DNA of 64,000 nucleotides from Eubacteriales bacterium (GCA_028702135.1 JAQVPJ010000011.1:1-64000), one strand, 5' to 3'; numbered from the stretch's first letter, positions 23,871 through 33,805 are shown. The notes: generated by a model not told the origin, from the sequence alone. Translations and numbers: made by a program.

Positions 23871-24731
23871 TCATCCGAGGAAACGCTTGAGGTTATTGTA
23901 CCCGACGGTTATACCTTTTATCGGATCCTCCATCCCCTCAAACTCGATCGACAGATAACCGTCATAACCGGCTCTTTTTAAAGCTGTTATGCATTTGCGG
24001 ACAGGAATATCACCATGGCCTATTATTGAACCACGAAGATAATTACCGGCTCTTGTCTGGAAGAAACCTTCTCCGGGATTATCACCGTTTCCGTCCTTCA
24101 TATGAAAATCCTTTGCGTGCGCATGGAAAGCATACGGAGCGACTATACCCACGGCATATCCGTTGTCGACATCGGCACAGGCAAAGTTGCCTATATCTAC
24201 TAAAGCGCCAAAGTTCGTATTACCTACTGCATTTATGAGCTTTTCAATACGATCCGGATCCTGGGCGAAAAATCCATGGTTTTCAATACAGGTCTTTACA
24301 CCCTTGGTTTCAGCGTATTCGGTAACCTCTCTGTAAGCCCTTGCTAAAATCGGAAGCACTGCATCAAAGCTCCTGCCGACTTTTACGCTGCTTGGGTACC
24401 CCGGCGTCGCATCATGACGCATATATTTACATCCGTATGCGGCTGCTATATCAACGTTCCTCTTTACTCTTTCGATTTCTTCATCAATTGGTCTATTAAG
24501 AAAATCTGCACCTGTGCAGAAGCAAACCGCTTCTAAACCTACCTGTTTTATATAGTCGCCGACATCTTTTGCATATGCAAGATATTCATCATGCGTATCA
24601 AACGCAGGTCCCTCGACGAGATCAACTCCCTCACAACCTATCTCCTTTGCCTTGTCGATACAACCCTTGACGCCAAGACTATCAGGATTTTTATAGCCGT
24701 GAAAGCTGTATAAACTAACACCGATTTTCAT
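23871..24731 (-). CDS. Sugar phosphate isomerase/epimerase family protein
   Basis: The 286-residue TIM-barrel protein has the four metal ligands of the family: Glu in TCIENHGFF, Asp in ALVDIGNFACAD, His in HAHAKDFHMK and Glu in LSIEFEGMED, plus GHGDIPVRKCI near the end. It resembles inosose/hydroxypyruvate isomerase-like enzymes that act on carbohydrates. It is cytosolic and is the last gene behind the CBM9-like lipoprotein, DUF4855 and solute-binding genes, which suggests a role in using the same carbohydrate. It is a distant paralogue of the protein at 4274-5128. Confidence 0.88.
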   Translation of the reverse strand: MKIGVSLYSFHGYKNPDSLGVKGCIDKAKEIGCEGVDLVEGPAFDTHDEYLAYAKDVGDYIKQVGLEAVCFCTGADFLNRPIDEEIERVKRNVDIAAAYGCKYMRHDATPGYPSSVKVGRSFDAVLPILARAYREVTEYAETKGVKTCIENHGFFAQDPDRIEKLINAVGNTNFGALVDIGNFACADVDNGYAVGIVAPYAFHAHAKDFHMKDGNGDNPGEGFFQTRAGNYLRGSIIGHGDIPVRKCITALKRAGYDGYLSIEFEGMEDPIKGITVGYNNLKRFLG

Positions 24732-24767
24732 GGATTATGACTTTTCCTTTCGAAAGTTATGGCATAT

Positions 24768-24804
24768 GAGCATTCTTACTTACAATAAGAAAGTAAAAAT
24801 GCTC
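24768..24804. other. Intergenic hairpin between lipoprotein and isomerase genes
   Basis: GAGCATT-c-TTACTT (24768-24781) pairs with AAGTAA-a-AATGCTC (24791-24804), 13 pairs with one mismatch and a 9-base loop. Neither side has a T run, so an mRNA processing or stability element is more likely than a terminator. Confidence 0.5.
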
Positions 24805-24832
24805 AACGCCTGTTATATTTTTTACTGTTTAA

Positions 24833-26182
24833 CTATTTTAACTCAACGCTTGCAATCTTTGAAAAATCGTTACGTCCGATTATTCCGCCGCCGTCACGGA
24901 GTTTAAGGTTCTTCCATTTGTCTGCTGCTGAGTCCTCTTCGGAGGTCGAGTTTATCGATACCGAAAGACCTATTCTGTCAGCATCTGCCAGTGAGAAAGG
25001 ATGCTCTTCCGAACCTAACTCGCTCCAGGGAATAGACACTTCATAATATGTCACTTGTGCGTCATCATCACGTATGCATTTTACTGATCCGTCGAAGGTT
25101 GCCGGTGTTCCCTGCCATACGGTATAAACAGTCTCCCCTTCTCCGTTAACTGAAAAGCCGTACTGGCGAACAACGTTTTCATCTGTTGATTTTTTATCGG
25201 TAACCCAATCGAAATGCTCGGAAATATATTCGCCCAGAGGATCTTCAGCGCATATCTGTACCTGAATGCAGGTATACTTCCATATGCTTACTGCGGTATC
25301 CTGTGTTACGGGGCAATAATGGTAGGGTATGTTTACTACAACACCGAGATAAAGGTTATTGTTGTCGTATGTTGAGTAAACCTCTGCGGTCTCGTAGTAG
25401 TTACCAACTTCAAACTGTGAGTAGTCCCAAAGCTTGTTATTCTCGTTAACGACCCACTTTGCCGCACCATATTCAGCCGCAGAAACATTTCCGTCTATCT
25501 TCGGTGCTGTTGTTGCTTTTTTCAAAGATATACTGACATCGCCGATTTGAATTCCGTGCACGAAAAACAGATCGTTGTCTGTCGGCTTTGCAACACTTGT
25601 TATTGCCGCTGTCTGTGCTTTATGAACCGCTATTACAAATCCGTCCTCGGGAATCTTTGTTGCAGATTTTTTATTATCTTCGCCAACAGGTGCATAGCTG
25701 GTTTTTGTATAACTGAATTTCTCACCATTATAAGTGCAGACAAGTATTGCAAAATCCTCGTAGGTTTCGGTACCTGATGCGATTGATGTTCCAAAATCCT
25801 TTGTGAACAGAACGACATCGCCTGTTTCCGGTGCTTCGTTAATCTTTGTCAGACGAATCGCATTGGAGTCCGTAGCTCTTACAAGCGTATCGATAGGTCC
25901 GCCGTAGGTTACAAACTTGTTTGTAAAATCAGGGAGTGTATCTTCGCCTGATGTTTCGCCAGACTCTGTGCCGGATGTTGTGTCGTCCTCCGACTCATCC
26001 TCAGATTCGGTTGTTGAGGTTGTTTTACTGGTGTCGTCTTTGCTGTCATCCTTGCTGTCATCCTTGCTCGTTGAAGATACATGCGATGCCTCACTGGTAT
26101 CGCTTGTTTCATCGTCTCCGCCGCAAGCAGAGATAGTGAACACCATCACGAGCGCCAACAATAATACCAAAAGTTTTTTCAT
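24833..26182 (-). CDS. Lipoprotein with CBM9-like carbohydrate-binding domain
   Basis: The 449-residue product starts with a type II signal peptide and lipobox (FTISACGG, Cys20). A Ser/Thr/Asp/Glu-rich linker runs to about residue 85. A domain with unknown role follows, then a C-terminal domain like the CBM9/DOMON superfamily: APKIDGNVSAAEYGAAKWV starts it, followed by YSTYDNNNLYLGVVVNI and YYEVSIPWSELG. Such domains bind glycan ends outside the cell. Its start overlaps the DUF4855 stop by 4 bases, with AAAAAGGAG upstream, so the two are coupled and may work together at the surface. Confidence 0.82.
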   Translation of the reverse strand: MKKLLVLLLALVMVFTISACGGDDETSDTSEASHVSSTSKDDSKDDSKDDTSKTTSTTESEDESEDDTTSGTESGETSGEDTLPDFTNKFVTYGGPIDTLVRATDSNAIRLTKINEAPETGDVVLFTKDFGTSIASGTETYEDFAILVCTYNGEKFSYTKTSYAPVGEDNKKSATKIPEDGFVIAVHKAQTAAITSVAKPTDNDLFFVHGIQIGDVSISLKKATTAPKIDGNVSAAEYGAAKWVVNENNKLWDYSQFEVGNYYETAEVYSTYDNNNLYLGVVVNIPYHYCPVTQDTAVSIWKYTCIQVQICAEDPLGEYISEHFDWVTDKKSTDENVVRQYGFSVNGEGETVYTVWQGTPATFDGSVKCIRDDDAQVTYYEVSIPWSELGSEEHPFSLADADRIGLSVSINSTSEEDSAADKWKNLKLRDGGGIIGRNDFSKIASVELK

Positions 26183-28566
26183 TGCTTAACTGCTCCTTTT
26201 TTATTTTTTATTTTTTTAATAATAAATAATCCAACGCCTGCTATAAAAAGCGCAGATCCTGCAAGAATTACATACAACAGTGTTTTGTTCCCATTATTGA
26301 CCTTAATATCGCTCTCATCCTGTACTACTTTATTACCTGTTATAAACACTGTATCGGTAAGTGCGTCGTGTAATACGCTCTCGCCAATCTTTGCATAACT
26401 CAAAAGGTATTGCTGTGACTCCCCTTTTGCTGCGATAACGAAACCTCCGTCGGGTACGGTGTGATTATATCCGCCGACTTCGATAATTTTTTTGTCTGAA
26501 TCAACAACGACCTCATAAGTGTTTTCATCGGTTCCGGTTTGGGTGTTCGGTTCATTATATATGTTTGCACTATTATCCTTGAGCTTGGAATTTATTGATT
26601 TTATCGGAAGCGCATCCTCAACCACATATACCTTCACACTCACCTCCTCGGAAACATTATATCCGTCGGAAAGGCTAACCTTAAAGCTGTCCTCGCCGAC
26701 AAAATCGCTCTTTGATGTTACAAGGAAAAAGTATCCGTCAACTTTTACTTCCACGTTTTTTGCAGGTGTCAAGTTATGTGTCTTTAAAATGCCCGGAGCT
26801 GTATCTTCATCGGTCACTTTTAGTTTGCCTGCGGCTTCCCCGCCCTTTTTTACGATAATAAACTGATCCTTTTCGACAACCGGGATATATGAAGTAAATT
26901 TCCTGCTTACATATTTATACACAAGGTCGTATACAGCTCTTGAAGTAGGTTTATTTGATTTTGCACAGCTATAGAGGGTACCAGGTCCACCGCCTTGATA
27001 ATACATCGTAAGACCGTTTTCCATTACACCGGTAGTATATGCGGTGTTTACTATTTTCAAAAGCCGCTTGTACGCTTCGCTGTCACCATTGCTTAAAAGA
27101 CCGCTTATCTCCATCTCTAATCCGAGTCCGTATTTTTTTGCCTGTCCGAGAGCGTCATCAACAAGACCCGGCTTTCTTTCGCCTATCTCATCGTTTTCAT
27201 ATTCCAAAAATGCATAACCGTTCTGCAGCACTGCGGCATCAAAGCCAAGTTCTCTCCAAGTTTCATATCCGGGAGCGCAGTAATAGGGTATCCAGATTGA
27301 TGAATAATCCTTGGAGTGAACATAAGCGTTAAATCCCATAATCAAATCGTCCTCAAATTCGGACTTTGCATACGGCACAACCTCGTTGTGCCAATAAAAA
27401 CCGTTAAGCTGAATATGCTCGAATTTTGCGGCATTGAAGGATGAAATTACTTTGTCGATAAACCATTCCACTATCTTCAGTCTGCTCTCGAGCGTGGAAG
27501 GTACTATCAATTCACCGTCAACTTCACCGAAAACCACAGTATCGGATTTCTCGATATACGGAACGGAAATATAAACAGGATATTTATAATCCTCGGCGTA
27601 CCCGAGATTTGTTTTATTCTCGCCGACGACAGTATTCAGCGCTGCAATATTCTCCTCTACTTCCCCGTCGGTGCCTATAACGCTGTCAAGATAATACTGC
27701 CAGCCGTTAAGCTTTGCAAAGGAATAATCCGCCGATTCATCATCTTTTGATGCGTTGGGCTGCAACGGAAGAAACAGCATACCGTCGAACATTTTGTCAA
27801 CAGGTTTCATACCGGAGTCAAGGTATGCGAAAAACGGGAGGAGATGATCGTAACGGTTTGAACCGACGTTGGAAACAGAACCTCTGAGATACTTGCCGCA
27901 GTACATAAGCATTATGTTCCGTAAACCGTTTACATCCGTAGGAAATGCATTTGTAAACTGCTTTTGTCCGTCTATGGGAGCGGACTTTCCGAGACTTGCA
28001 TCATCCGTACCTATAACCTCTATCTCATCAATGTAAACCCATACATCACTCGAAAATGCGACTCTTACATATCTCGCCTTGTAATATCCGTCAAACTCAA
28101 AATTGCGGTTTATTTTACTTATTGATGTATCGGTAACTGATTTTGTGTCTATAATCTCACCGACAGTACCAAACTTCTCTCCATCCTCCGATACAGAAGC
28201 ATAGAGATACCTTGAGCAGTTAATACCTGCCGCATTGATGTTGAGCTGGGTAAGATTAACCTTATTAACCGAAAAAACGCCGCCTAAATCGATTGTAACG
28301 GTTATTGTGGTTCCTCTGTAAAGCCTGAGCCATGCAGAATCTGAAGCTGCCGGGCTTGCTCCGCTTTTCTTACCGTTAGTCAGCTTCTTGCCGCTGTCCT
28401 CCTGAACAAAATTCGGATACGCATTCTCAATAGGGCTGTCGTACTCAATAGTGTAGCTTTTATTGAGTGCAATATTAGTGTCAGCTGCCGAAACATTCAT
28501 GGTCATCATAGGCGCTGCAATAAGTATTAATAGGAGTATAAAGCAAGTGCTTTTTTTTAAAATCAT
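26179..28566 (-). CDS. Secreted DUF4855 protein with discoidin and Ig-like domains
   Basis: The 795-residue product has a signal peptide (to about residue 27), an F5/8-type C (discoidin) domain at about 30-190 (SAWLRLYRGTTITVTIDLGG, YYKARYVRVAF), a DUF4855 domain at about 205-535 (NIMLMYCGKYLRGS, DGMLFLPLQ, IQLNGFYWHNEVVP), a cadherin/Ig-like region (DTAPGILKTHNLTP, DSFKVSLSDGYNVS) and a C-terminal transmembrane helix with a basic tail. DUF4855 has a glycoside-hydrolase-like TIM-barrel character; its reaction is not known to me. The position between a solute-binding protein and a CBM9-like lipoprotein supports glycan handling at the cell surface. Confidence 0.85.
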   Translation of the reverse strand: MILKKSTCFILLLILIAAPMMTMNVSAADTNIALNKSYTIEYDSPIENAYPNFVQEDSGKKLTNGKKSGASPAASDSAWLRLYRGTTITVTIDLGGVFSVNKVNLTQLNINAAGINCSRYLYASVSEDGEKFGTVGEIIDTKSVTDTSISKINRNFEFDGYYKARYVRVAFSSDVWVYIDEIEVIGTDDASLGKSAPIDGQKQFTNAFPTDVNGLRNIMLMYCGKYLRGSVSNVGSNRYDHLLPFFAYLDSGMKPVDKMFDGMLFLPLQPNASKDDESADYSFAKLNGWQYYLDSVIGTDGEVEENIAALNTVVGENKTNLGYAEDYKYPVYISVPYIEKSDTVVFGEVDGELIVPSTLESRLKIVEWFIDKVISSFNAAKFEHIQLNGFYWHNEVVPYAKSEFEDDLIMGFNAYVHSKDYSSIWIPYYCAPGYETWRELGFDAAVLQNGYAFLEYENDEIGERKPGLVDDALGQAKKYGLGLEMEISGLLSNGDSEAYKRLLKIVNTAYTTGVMENGLTMYYQGGGPGTLYSCAKSNKPTSRAVYDLVYKYVSRKFTSYIPVVEKDQFIIVKKGGEAAGKLKVTDEDTAPGILKTHNLTPAKNVEVKVDGYFFLVTSKSDFVGEDSFKVSLSDGYNVSEEVSVKVYVVEDALPIKSINSKLKDNSANIYNEPNTQTGTDENTYEVVVDSDKKIIEVGGYNHTVPDGGFVIAAKGESQQYLLSYAKIGESVLHDALTDTVFITGNKVVQDESDIKVNNGNKTLLYVILAGSALFIAGVGLFIIKKIKNKKGAVKQ

Positions 28567-28647
28567 AGTTAGTTCTCCACACTCTGCCGGGTAAAAAATT
28601 TTCTTTATTTTTTGATTTATTTATCATTTTTATCACCCAAGCTATTG

Positions 28648-30144
28648 TTAATTAAGGTTGTTTTGATATTCTTCAATAGTTGCATTCATATCTTCTTCAA
28701 CCGCAGACTTGATCGCTTCCCATGAGGATATCAATGTGTTCGCGCTGTCGTTTTTGATAACATTGCTGTAAAGCCCTACGATGGAATTGGTTCCGCCCCA
28801 ACCGTAAATCGCTCCGATATCATAAAACCGGTTATTATAAATCAGATCGAGCATTTTTGCATCATCGTCATCCTCGATTGCCTGAAGCTTGAGAGTGGTC
28901 TCATAATACGCTTCAGTCACATCCTCGCTGAAATAGCCGAGTGCTTCAAGCAGAAAGGCGGTCTCTTCTGTATTTTCTACATTGCTGCTCGGAATCCCGA
29001 TTACCGAGGACTGATATCTGTTAACAGCACAATAATAATGTTCCTGTTCCTCGTCGAATTTCGGTATCGGAAGAACACCAAATTGAAAATCTATCGCCTC
29101 GGTGCTGTACTTAAGGATTGATATTGAGCTGCTGGTAGTATTGTAAAACAATCCCCTGCCGTTCCTGAACATCTCTTCAAGTTCAGAAAACCCATAAGTG
29201 CTGGGACGTGAGCCCTGTCCGATAATCAGCTCTGCGCGTTGAGTTATTGTCTTATCGGACATTATCTCATATACCTTATCGAACACAGTAACAGCCTTTT
29301 CGGTGCCTGGATTTAACCTAACAATATTATCCTCGAGCTTTTCTGCAAGAGCGATTCCCGCTCCGTTGACCATAATTGTCGCTCCGTAAGCATGTGAAAG
29401 ATTACCGTATGTGGCATCAAACGTCCATTTACCCTCGGGATCAGCTTTGGAAGCCGATTTGCTCATCTGCAGAAATGCATCGTAAGTAAACTTTCCGTCG
29501 TTTACCAGCTTATAAATATCACCATAATCTTCTTTTATCTGATTGTTGTTATTATACATATCTTTGTTAAACAAAGTAAGGTAAATATTATCATCATCGG
29601 TAATTAAAGCGTCGCCCGCTAAAAAGTAGTGTTTATCATTTAAAGTAAGGCTGTTTATTGATGCGTTATCCCACCATTTGTTACCGAGATCGATAATATC
29701 GTCCAAGGAGCGGTACAAATTCTCAGTAACGCTTGTGACCATTTTATCTACAGAGTCAACAACTACATCGTATTCGCAAACGCCGCCCTGAATCAGCGTT
29801 TTAACGTCGTCTGCGGGGTATTTTGCGGAGGTAACGGCAATTTTTAAACCGTAATCCTCCTCTATTCTGTTATTTCTGTCGTTGACAGCTTGGTTGACAG
29901 CACCCGCTTTGCTGTCCTCGTCACTGACAAATTGAAGCTCTCCATAAGCATTTCTATCAGAGCTGATAGTAAATATTTTTATGGTCTTACCGCCAAAATT
30001 ACCGCTGTATGGAAAACTCTCATCCCCGGAAAAAGAGACATCCCCTTCTGTTTTGCTCTTATCCCCGCCGGTTTTTCCGCAGGAAACAAAAAGTGGCATG
30101 GTAATTATCAGTAAGACCATTATAATAAGCATTATTTTTTTCAA
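28648..30144 (-). CDS. Extracellular solute-binding lipoprotein (ABC importer type 1)
   Basis: Start is probably the TTG at 30144 (MKKIMLIIMVLLIITMPL), 12 bases after AAAGGTG; a GTG at 30159 is possible. The signal peptide ends at the lipobox FVSCGK and about 475 residues of a type 1 solute-binding fold follow (FGGKTIKIFTISSDRNAYGE, GVCEYDVVVDSVDKM, LPIPKFDEEQEHYYCAVNRYQSSVIGIP). It captures a sugar or oligosaccharide at the membrane for an ABC permease, but no permease or ATPase gene is in the window, so it must use one encoded elsewhere or act as a sensor partner. It leads the downstream DUF4855/CBM9 set. Confidence 0.86.
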   Translation of the reverse strand: MKKIMLIIMVLLIITMPLFVSCGKTGGDKSKTEGDVSFSGDESFPYSGNFGGKTIKIFTISSDRNAYGELQFVSDEDSKAGAVNQAVNDRNNRIEEDYGLKIAVTSAKYPADDVKTLIQGGVCEYDVVVDSVDKMVTSVTENLYRSLDDIIDLGNKWWDNASINSLTLNDKHYFLAGDALITDDDNIYLTLFNKDMYNNNNQIKEDYGDIYKLVNDGKFTYDAFLQMSKSASKADPEGKWTFDATYGNLSHAYGATIMVNGAGIALAEKLEDNIVRLNPGTEKAVTVFDKVYEIMSDKTITQRAELIIGQGSRPSTYGFSELEEMFRNGRGLFYNTTSSSISILKYSTEAIDFQFGVLPIPKFDEEQEHYYCAVNRYQSSVIGIPSSNVENTEETAFLLEALGYFSEDVTEAYYETTLKLQAIEDDDDAKMLDLIYNNRFYDIGAIYGWGGTNSIVGLYSNVIKNDSANTLISSWEAIKSAVEEDMNATIEEYQNNLN

Positions 30145-30271
30145 AGTAAAAATCCGCACCTTTTTTCTTCGGGTAATGTTTTTTACGTCAAATCATTAAT
30201 TTATAAATGTAAAAATTCTCTGTAAATAAAACCATATACGAAGAGAAATATTTTCCTATTACAGTTAATAA

Positions 30272-30300
30272 ATTATACCACATTATATAATAAAAAGCAA
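30272..30300 (-). promoter_or_regulatory. Promoter of the solute-binding/DUF4855/CBM9 cluster
   Basis: On the minus strand TTGCTT (30295-30300), 17 bases, TATAAT (30272-30277). It lies about 125 bases before the lipoprotein start, leaving a long AT-rich leader. Confidence 0.75.
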
Positions 30301-30305
30301 GGATT

Positions 30306-31556
30306 TTATGTGTTATTATGGTTTTTTTCAAAAATTACCAGTTCGATGCAGGAGCAGAGCAGCGGAACGGCTACCTCAAGCTCCGCAACAGAAGGAAACG
30401 TGGGAGCGATACGAAGTATCGAATCCTCGGGATCCCGGCCGTAAGGATGAGTCGCACCAGCGGGTGTTAGGATAAGTCCGGCCTCTTTTGCAAGCTGCGC
30501 AACTCTTTTCGCTGTATTTTTTGGCAAATTGAGGCATATGAAATAACCACCATTCGGCTTTGTCCAGCTGACATTTGGATATCCGGATAGCTTTTCTGAA
30601 AAAATTCTATAAAAAACCTCAAATTTAGGGCGAATAAGCTGTAAATGCTTATACATCTGTTCTACGATATCTGAATAAGTACGGAATATTCTGGCATGTC
30701 TGAGCTGATTGACCTTGTCATGGCCGATTGTCTGTATTTTCAGTTCCTCCAGAATCCTGTTGATATTACGCCGCGAGGAAGCTATACAGGCGATACCCCC
30801 TCCCGCATAAGTTATTTTTGAGGTTGAGGCGAATTCGTAAAACATATCTTCATTGCCGTATTTCTTAGCTTCAGTAAATATCTCCAGGAGTGTGTCCGGA
30901 GTATCTGTCAGATCATGGAGCACGTATGCATTATCCCAAAAGACCCTGAAATCTTTTGCTTTTGGCTTAAGTTTTGCAAAACGGGTAACGACCTCGTCCG
31001 AAAAGGTTATTCCGCTTGGATTTGAATATTTCGGTACACACCAGCAGCCCTTTATCGTCTCGTCCTCGGAGACAAGCTTTTCTATCATATCCATATCAGG
31101 TCCGTCGTTATTCATAGGAACGACAATCATGTTTATACCAAAATATTCACATATCGCAAAATGCCTGTCATAACCCGGAACAGGGCATAAAAAGGATATC
31201 TTTTCATATTTCGACCATGGTTTGCAATCATCCTCTACACCGTGTAACATAGCACGGGCAATCGTATCATACATCAAATTAAGACTTGAGTTACCTCCGA
31301 CGATAACATCAAGCATATCGACACCGAGCATTTCGGCAAACAGACGTTTGGTTTCGTTTATACCGTCCAGTGCACCGTAGTTGCGGCAGTCCGTTCCCTT
31401 TTCAGAGAAGCATTCGTTATTTTTTGTGACCGCCGTAAGCAGTCTTTCCATAGAGTCGAGTTGCTCGGATGACGGTGCGCCTCTTGACATATTCAAGTTC
31501 AAACCCTTTGCTTTGAACGCCTCATATTCCGACAAAATCCGGTTGAATTCCTTCAT
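30306..31556 (-). CDS. Aminotransferase class I, type Ic aspartate aminotransferase-like
   Basis: The 416-residue product belongs to the PLP fold-I aminotransferases of the Aminotran_MocR family without a DNA-binding domain. The PLP lysine is Lys247 in FASTSKITYAGGG; other expected elements are VGGNSSLNLMYD, CPVPGYDRHF, PKYSNPSG (Asn binding the cofactor oxygen) and FWDNAYVLHDL. Characterised relatives transfer the amino group between aspartate and 2-oxoglutarate. CAGGAG precedes the ATG. It lies 28 bases after asnS, so the two may share a transcript, which would link aspartate supply with asparagine charging. Confidence 0.88.
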   Translation of the reverse strand: MKEFNRILSEYEAFKAKGLNLNMSRGAPSSEQLDSMERLLTAVTKNNECFSEKGTDCRNYGALDGINETKRLFAEMLGVDMLDVIVGGNSSLNLMYDTIARAMLHGVEDDCKPWSKYEKISFLCPVPGYDRHFAICEYFGINMIVVPMNNDGPDMDMIEKLVSEDETIKGCWCVPKYSNPSGITFSDEVVTRFAKLKPKAKDFRVFWDNAYVLHDLTDTPDTLLEIFTEAKKYGNEDMFYEFASTSKITYAGGGIACIASSRRNINRILEELKIQTIGHDKVNQLRHARIFRTYSDIVEQMYKHLQLIRPKFEVFYRIFSEKLSGYPNVSWTKPNGGYFICLNLPKNTAKRVAQLAKEAGLILTPAGATHPYGRDPEDSILRIAPTFPSVAELEVAVPLLCSCIELVIFEKNHNNT

Positions 31557-31584
31557 AATATACTCCTGTATAATGTTAAATTAA

Positions 31585-32991
31585 TTAAAACTCAGCGCTG
31601 CCGATCGTTCTCGGAAACGCTTCAACGTCACGGATGTTAGACATGCCTGTGATGTACATGATAAGTCTTTCAAAGCCGAGACCGTATCCCGCGTGTTTTA
31701 CACTGCCGTATTTACGGAGCTCAAGATACCACCAATAATCATCCCTGCAAAGTCCAAGCTCTTCCATTCTCTTTTCGAGAACATCAAGCCGCTCCTCGCG
31801 CTGTGAGCCACCTATTAGCTCACCGATTCCGGGAACCAGCATATCCGCCGCCGCAACCGTTTTACCGTCGTCGCTTAAACGCATATAAAAAGACTTGATT
31901 TCTTTGGGATAATCGGTCACAAATACAGGCTTGTTGAACACCTTTTCGGTAAGGTAACGCTCGTGCTCAGTTTGCAGATCACAGCCCCATTCGACTTTAA
32001 AGTCGAATTTCTGACCGCTTTCTTTCAGTATATTTATAGCTTCAGTATAGGTTATCCTGCCAAAATCACTCGAAACAAGATTGTTCAGACGTTCAAACAG
32101 CGATTTATCTATGAATTTGTTGAAAAACTCAATTTCAACTCTGCAGCTCTCAAGCACGTTACCGATTACATATTTTGTCATTTCTTCAGCTAAATCCATA
32201 TAGTCCGAAAGATCGGCGAATGCGATTTCCGGCTCAATCATCCAGAATTCCGCCGCATGACGGGTAGTATTGGAGTTCTCTGCACGGAAAGTAGGCCCGA
32301 AGGTATAAACGTTTGAAAATGCCATTGCAAAGCATTCCGCTTCGAGCTGACCCGAAACCGTAAGATTAGCAGCGGCGGCAAAAAAATCTTTAGAAAAATC
32401 CGTTTCTCCGCTTTCTGTCCTCGGGGGATTTCCTATGTCGAGAGTTGTCACTTTGAACATCTCGCCTGCCCCCTCACAGTCGCTTGCTGTTATTATCGGA
32501 GTGTTCACATATACAAAGCCTTTTTCGGAAAAAAACCGGTGTATAGCCTGCGCTGCGCAGGAACGAACTCTGAAAACTGCGTTGAATGTGTTAGATCTCG
32601 GACGCAGATGCGCTATCGAGCGCAGAAACTCAAGTGAATGCTTTTTTGGTTGTAAAGGATAATCCGGAGTAGAGGTGCCGCATATTTCTATTTTAGCCGC
32701 TTTGATTTCAAATGGCTGCATAGAATCGGGTGTGAGCATAAGTGTTCCGGTAATCATTAAAGATGCACCTGTATTCTGCTTTGCAACATTTTTATAATTA
32801 TCAAGGTTTTGTTCCTCGAAAACGACCTGAACGCTTTTAAAATATGTTCCGTCGTTCAGCTCTATAAAGCCGAACACATTGGAACTTCTCAGCGAGCGAA
32901 TCCATCCGCCCACCTTGATAGTCTGTCCTGCAAAGGCTTCAGCATTTGCATAAAGATCCGCTATTCTTGTTAGTTCCTTTTTAATCGACAT
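31585..32991 (-). CDS. asnS: Asparaginyl-tRNA synthetase
   Basis: The 468-residue product has an N-terminal OB-fold anticodon-binding domain ([22 protein letters not shown]) and a class IIb core with motif 2 ([21 protein letters not shown]) and motif 3 ([13 protein letters not shown]). The AEF-W-MIEPE pattern is typical of AsnRS rather than AspRS. No T-box was found in its leader. It charges tRNA-Asn directly in the cytosol. Confidence 0.96.
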   Translation of the reverse strand: MSIKKELTRIADLYANAEAFAGQTIKVGGWIRSLRSSNVFGFIELNDGTYFKSVQVVFEEQNLDNYKNVAKQNTGASLMITGTLMLTPDSMQPFEIKAAKIEICGTSTPDYPLQPKKHSLEFLRSIAHLRPRSNTFNAVFRVRSCAAQAIHRFFSEKGFVYVNTPIITASDCEGAGEMFKVTTLDIGNPPRTESGETDFSKDFFAAAANLTVSGQLEAECFAMAFSNVYTFGPTFRAENSNTTRHAAEFWMIEPEIAFADLSDYMDLAEEMTKYVIGNVLESCRVEIEFFNKFIDKSLFERLNNLVSSDFGRITYTEAINILKESGQKFDFKVEWGCDLQTEHERYLTEKVFNKPVFVTDYPKEIKSFYMRLSDDGKTVAAADMLVPGIGELIGGSQREERLDVLEKRMEELGLCRDDYWWYLELRKYGSVKHAGYGLGFERLIMYITGMSNIRDVEAFPRTIGSAEF

Positions 32992-33062
32992 GATGTGACC
33001 TCTCCATTCCTATGAAAAAAAGTTATAATATTACAGCATTCTGATTTAGAATATAATGAATT

Positions 33063-33091
33063 ATTATACCACCGCATTAATAGATTTACAA
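33063..33091 (-). promoter_or_regulatory. Promoter of asnS
   Basis: On the minus strand TTGTAA (33086-33091), 17 bases, TATAAT (33063-33068), about 70 bases before the asnS start. Confidence 0.75.
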
Positions 33092-33120
33092 GACAATTAT
33101 TTCTTTTTAAACGCCGAATG

Positions 33121-33149
33121 TTGATTTTTTACCTAATGTAGTGTAAGAT
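33121..33149 (+). promoter_or_regulatory. Candidate promoter of the HAD gene
   Basis: TTGATT (33121-33126), 17 bases, TAAGAT (33144-33149), on the strand of the HAD phosphatase gene and about 78 bases before its ATG. It is divergent from the asnS promoter. Confidence 0.5.
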
Positions 33150-33226
33150 AAAATAAATAAAATGCAAAAATCGGCTTCAAATCAATTAATATAGTTGCAA
33201 TTTGCGCCGTAGAAACGGATTCTTTT

Positions 33227-33805
33227 ATGGATTTTTTCGATGTTTTCGATAACTCAAAAGCGTATTTTAAAGGTAAAAAAGCTATAATTTTCGATATGGA
33301 CGGAACACTGATCGATTCTATGGGCTACTGGTTTTTAAAAGAGCTTTGGACCATACCTTCCCAGGAAGAACGTGAAAAGGTTATGACAGAGAATTATTCC
33401 GTCAAAATCGAACCAAAACCTTATGCTCTTGAATTATGCCATAACTTGAAAGACGCGGGCATACCCTTTTGCATAGCAACAAACACACCCGCCGAGATGA
33501 GCGGTGCGATGATGTCAAAATACGGATTTGACAAGCTTTATGAGTTTTATATAGATTGTGATACGATTGGTGCATCTAAGTCAGTACCCGACATTTATCT
33601 TTATTCCGCAAAAAAACTGGGTTTCGGTATCGATGAAATCGTCGTTTTTGAAGATATGCCCGAAAGTGCAAAAACCGCAAAAACCGCAGGTTTCTGCGTC
33701 GTTGGTGTTTATGATGAGATTAGTAAAAACAGTATGCCGGAGATGCGTAAAATCTGCGATGATTATATTTATAACTTCTCGAATATAATGAAAAAAGACT
33801 CCTAA
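33227..33805 (+). CDS. HAD-family phosphatase with a shortened cap
   Basis: The 192-residue product has motif I FDMDGTLID (Asp23, Asp25), motif II CIATNTPAEM (Thr-Asn), the motif III lysine in ASKSVPDIY and motif IV VFEDMPESAKTA, so the phosphatase core looks functional. The helical cap between motif I and motif II is only about 40 residues where beta-phosphoglucomutase-like relatives have about 75, as if its centre had been deleted (MGYWFLKELWTIPSQEEREKV then the usual EPKPYALELCHNLKDAG). It is a cytosolic enzyme with unknown substrate. The ribosome site is weak (CGGA). Confidence 0.85.
   Translation: MDFFDVFDNSKAYFKGKKAIIFDMDGTLIDSMGYWFLKELWTIPSQEEREKVMTENYSVKIEPKPYALELCHNLKDAGIPFCIATNTPAEMSGAMMSKYGFDKLYEFYIDCDTIGASKSVPDIYLYSAKKLGFGIDEIVVFEDMPESAKTAKTAGFCVVGVYDEISKNSMPEMRKICDDYIYNFSNIMKKDS

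Noticed and set aside
32992-33226. T-box leader upstream of asnS
   Set aside because: A plain promoter and short leader explain the region; no T-box sequence or attenuator was found.
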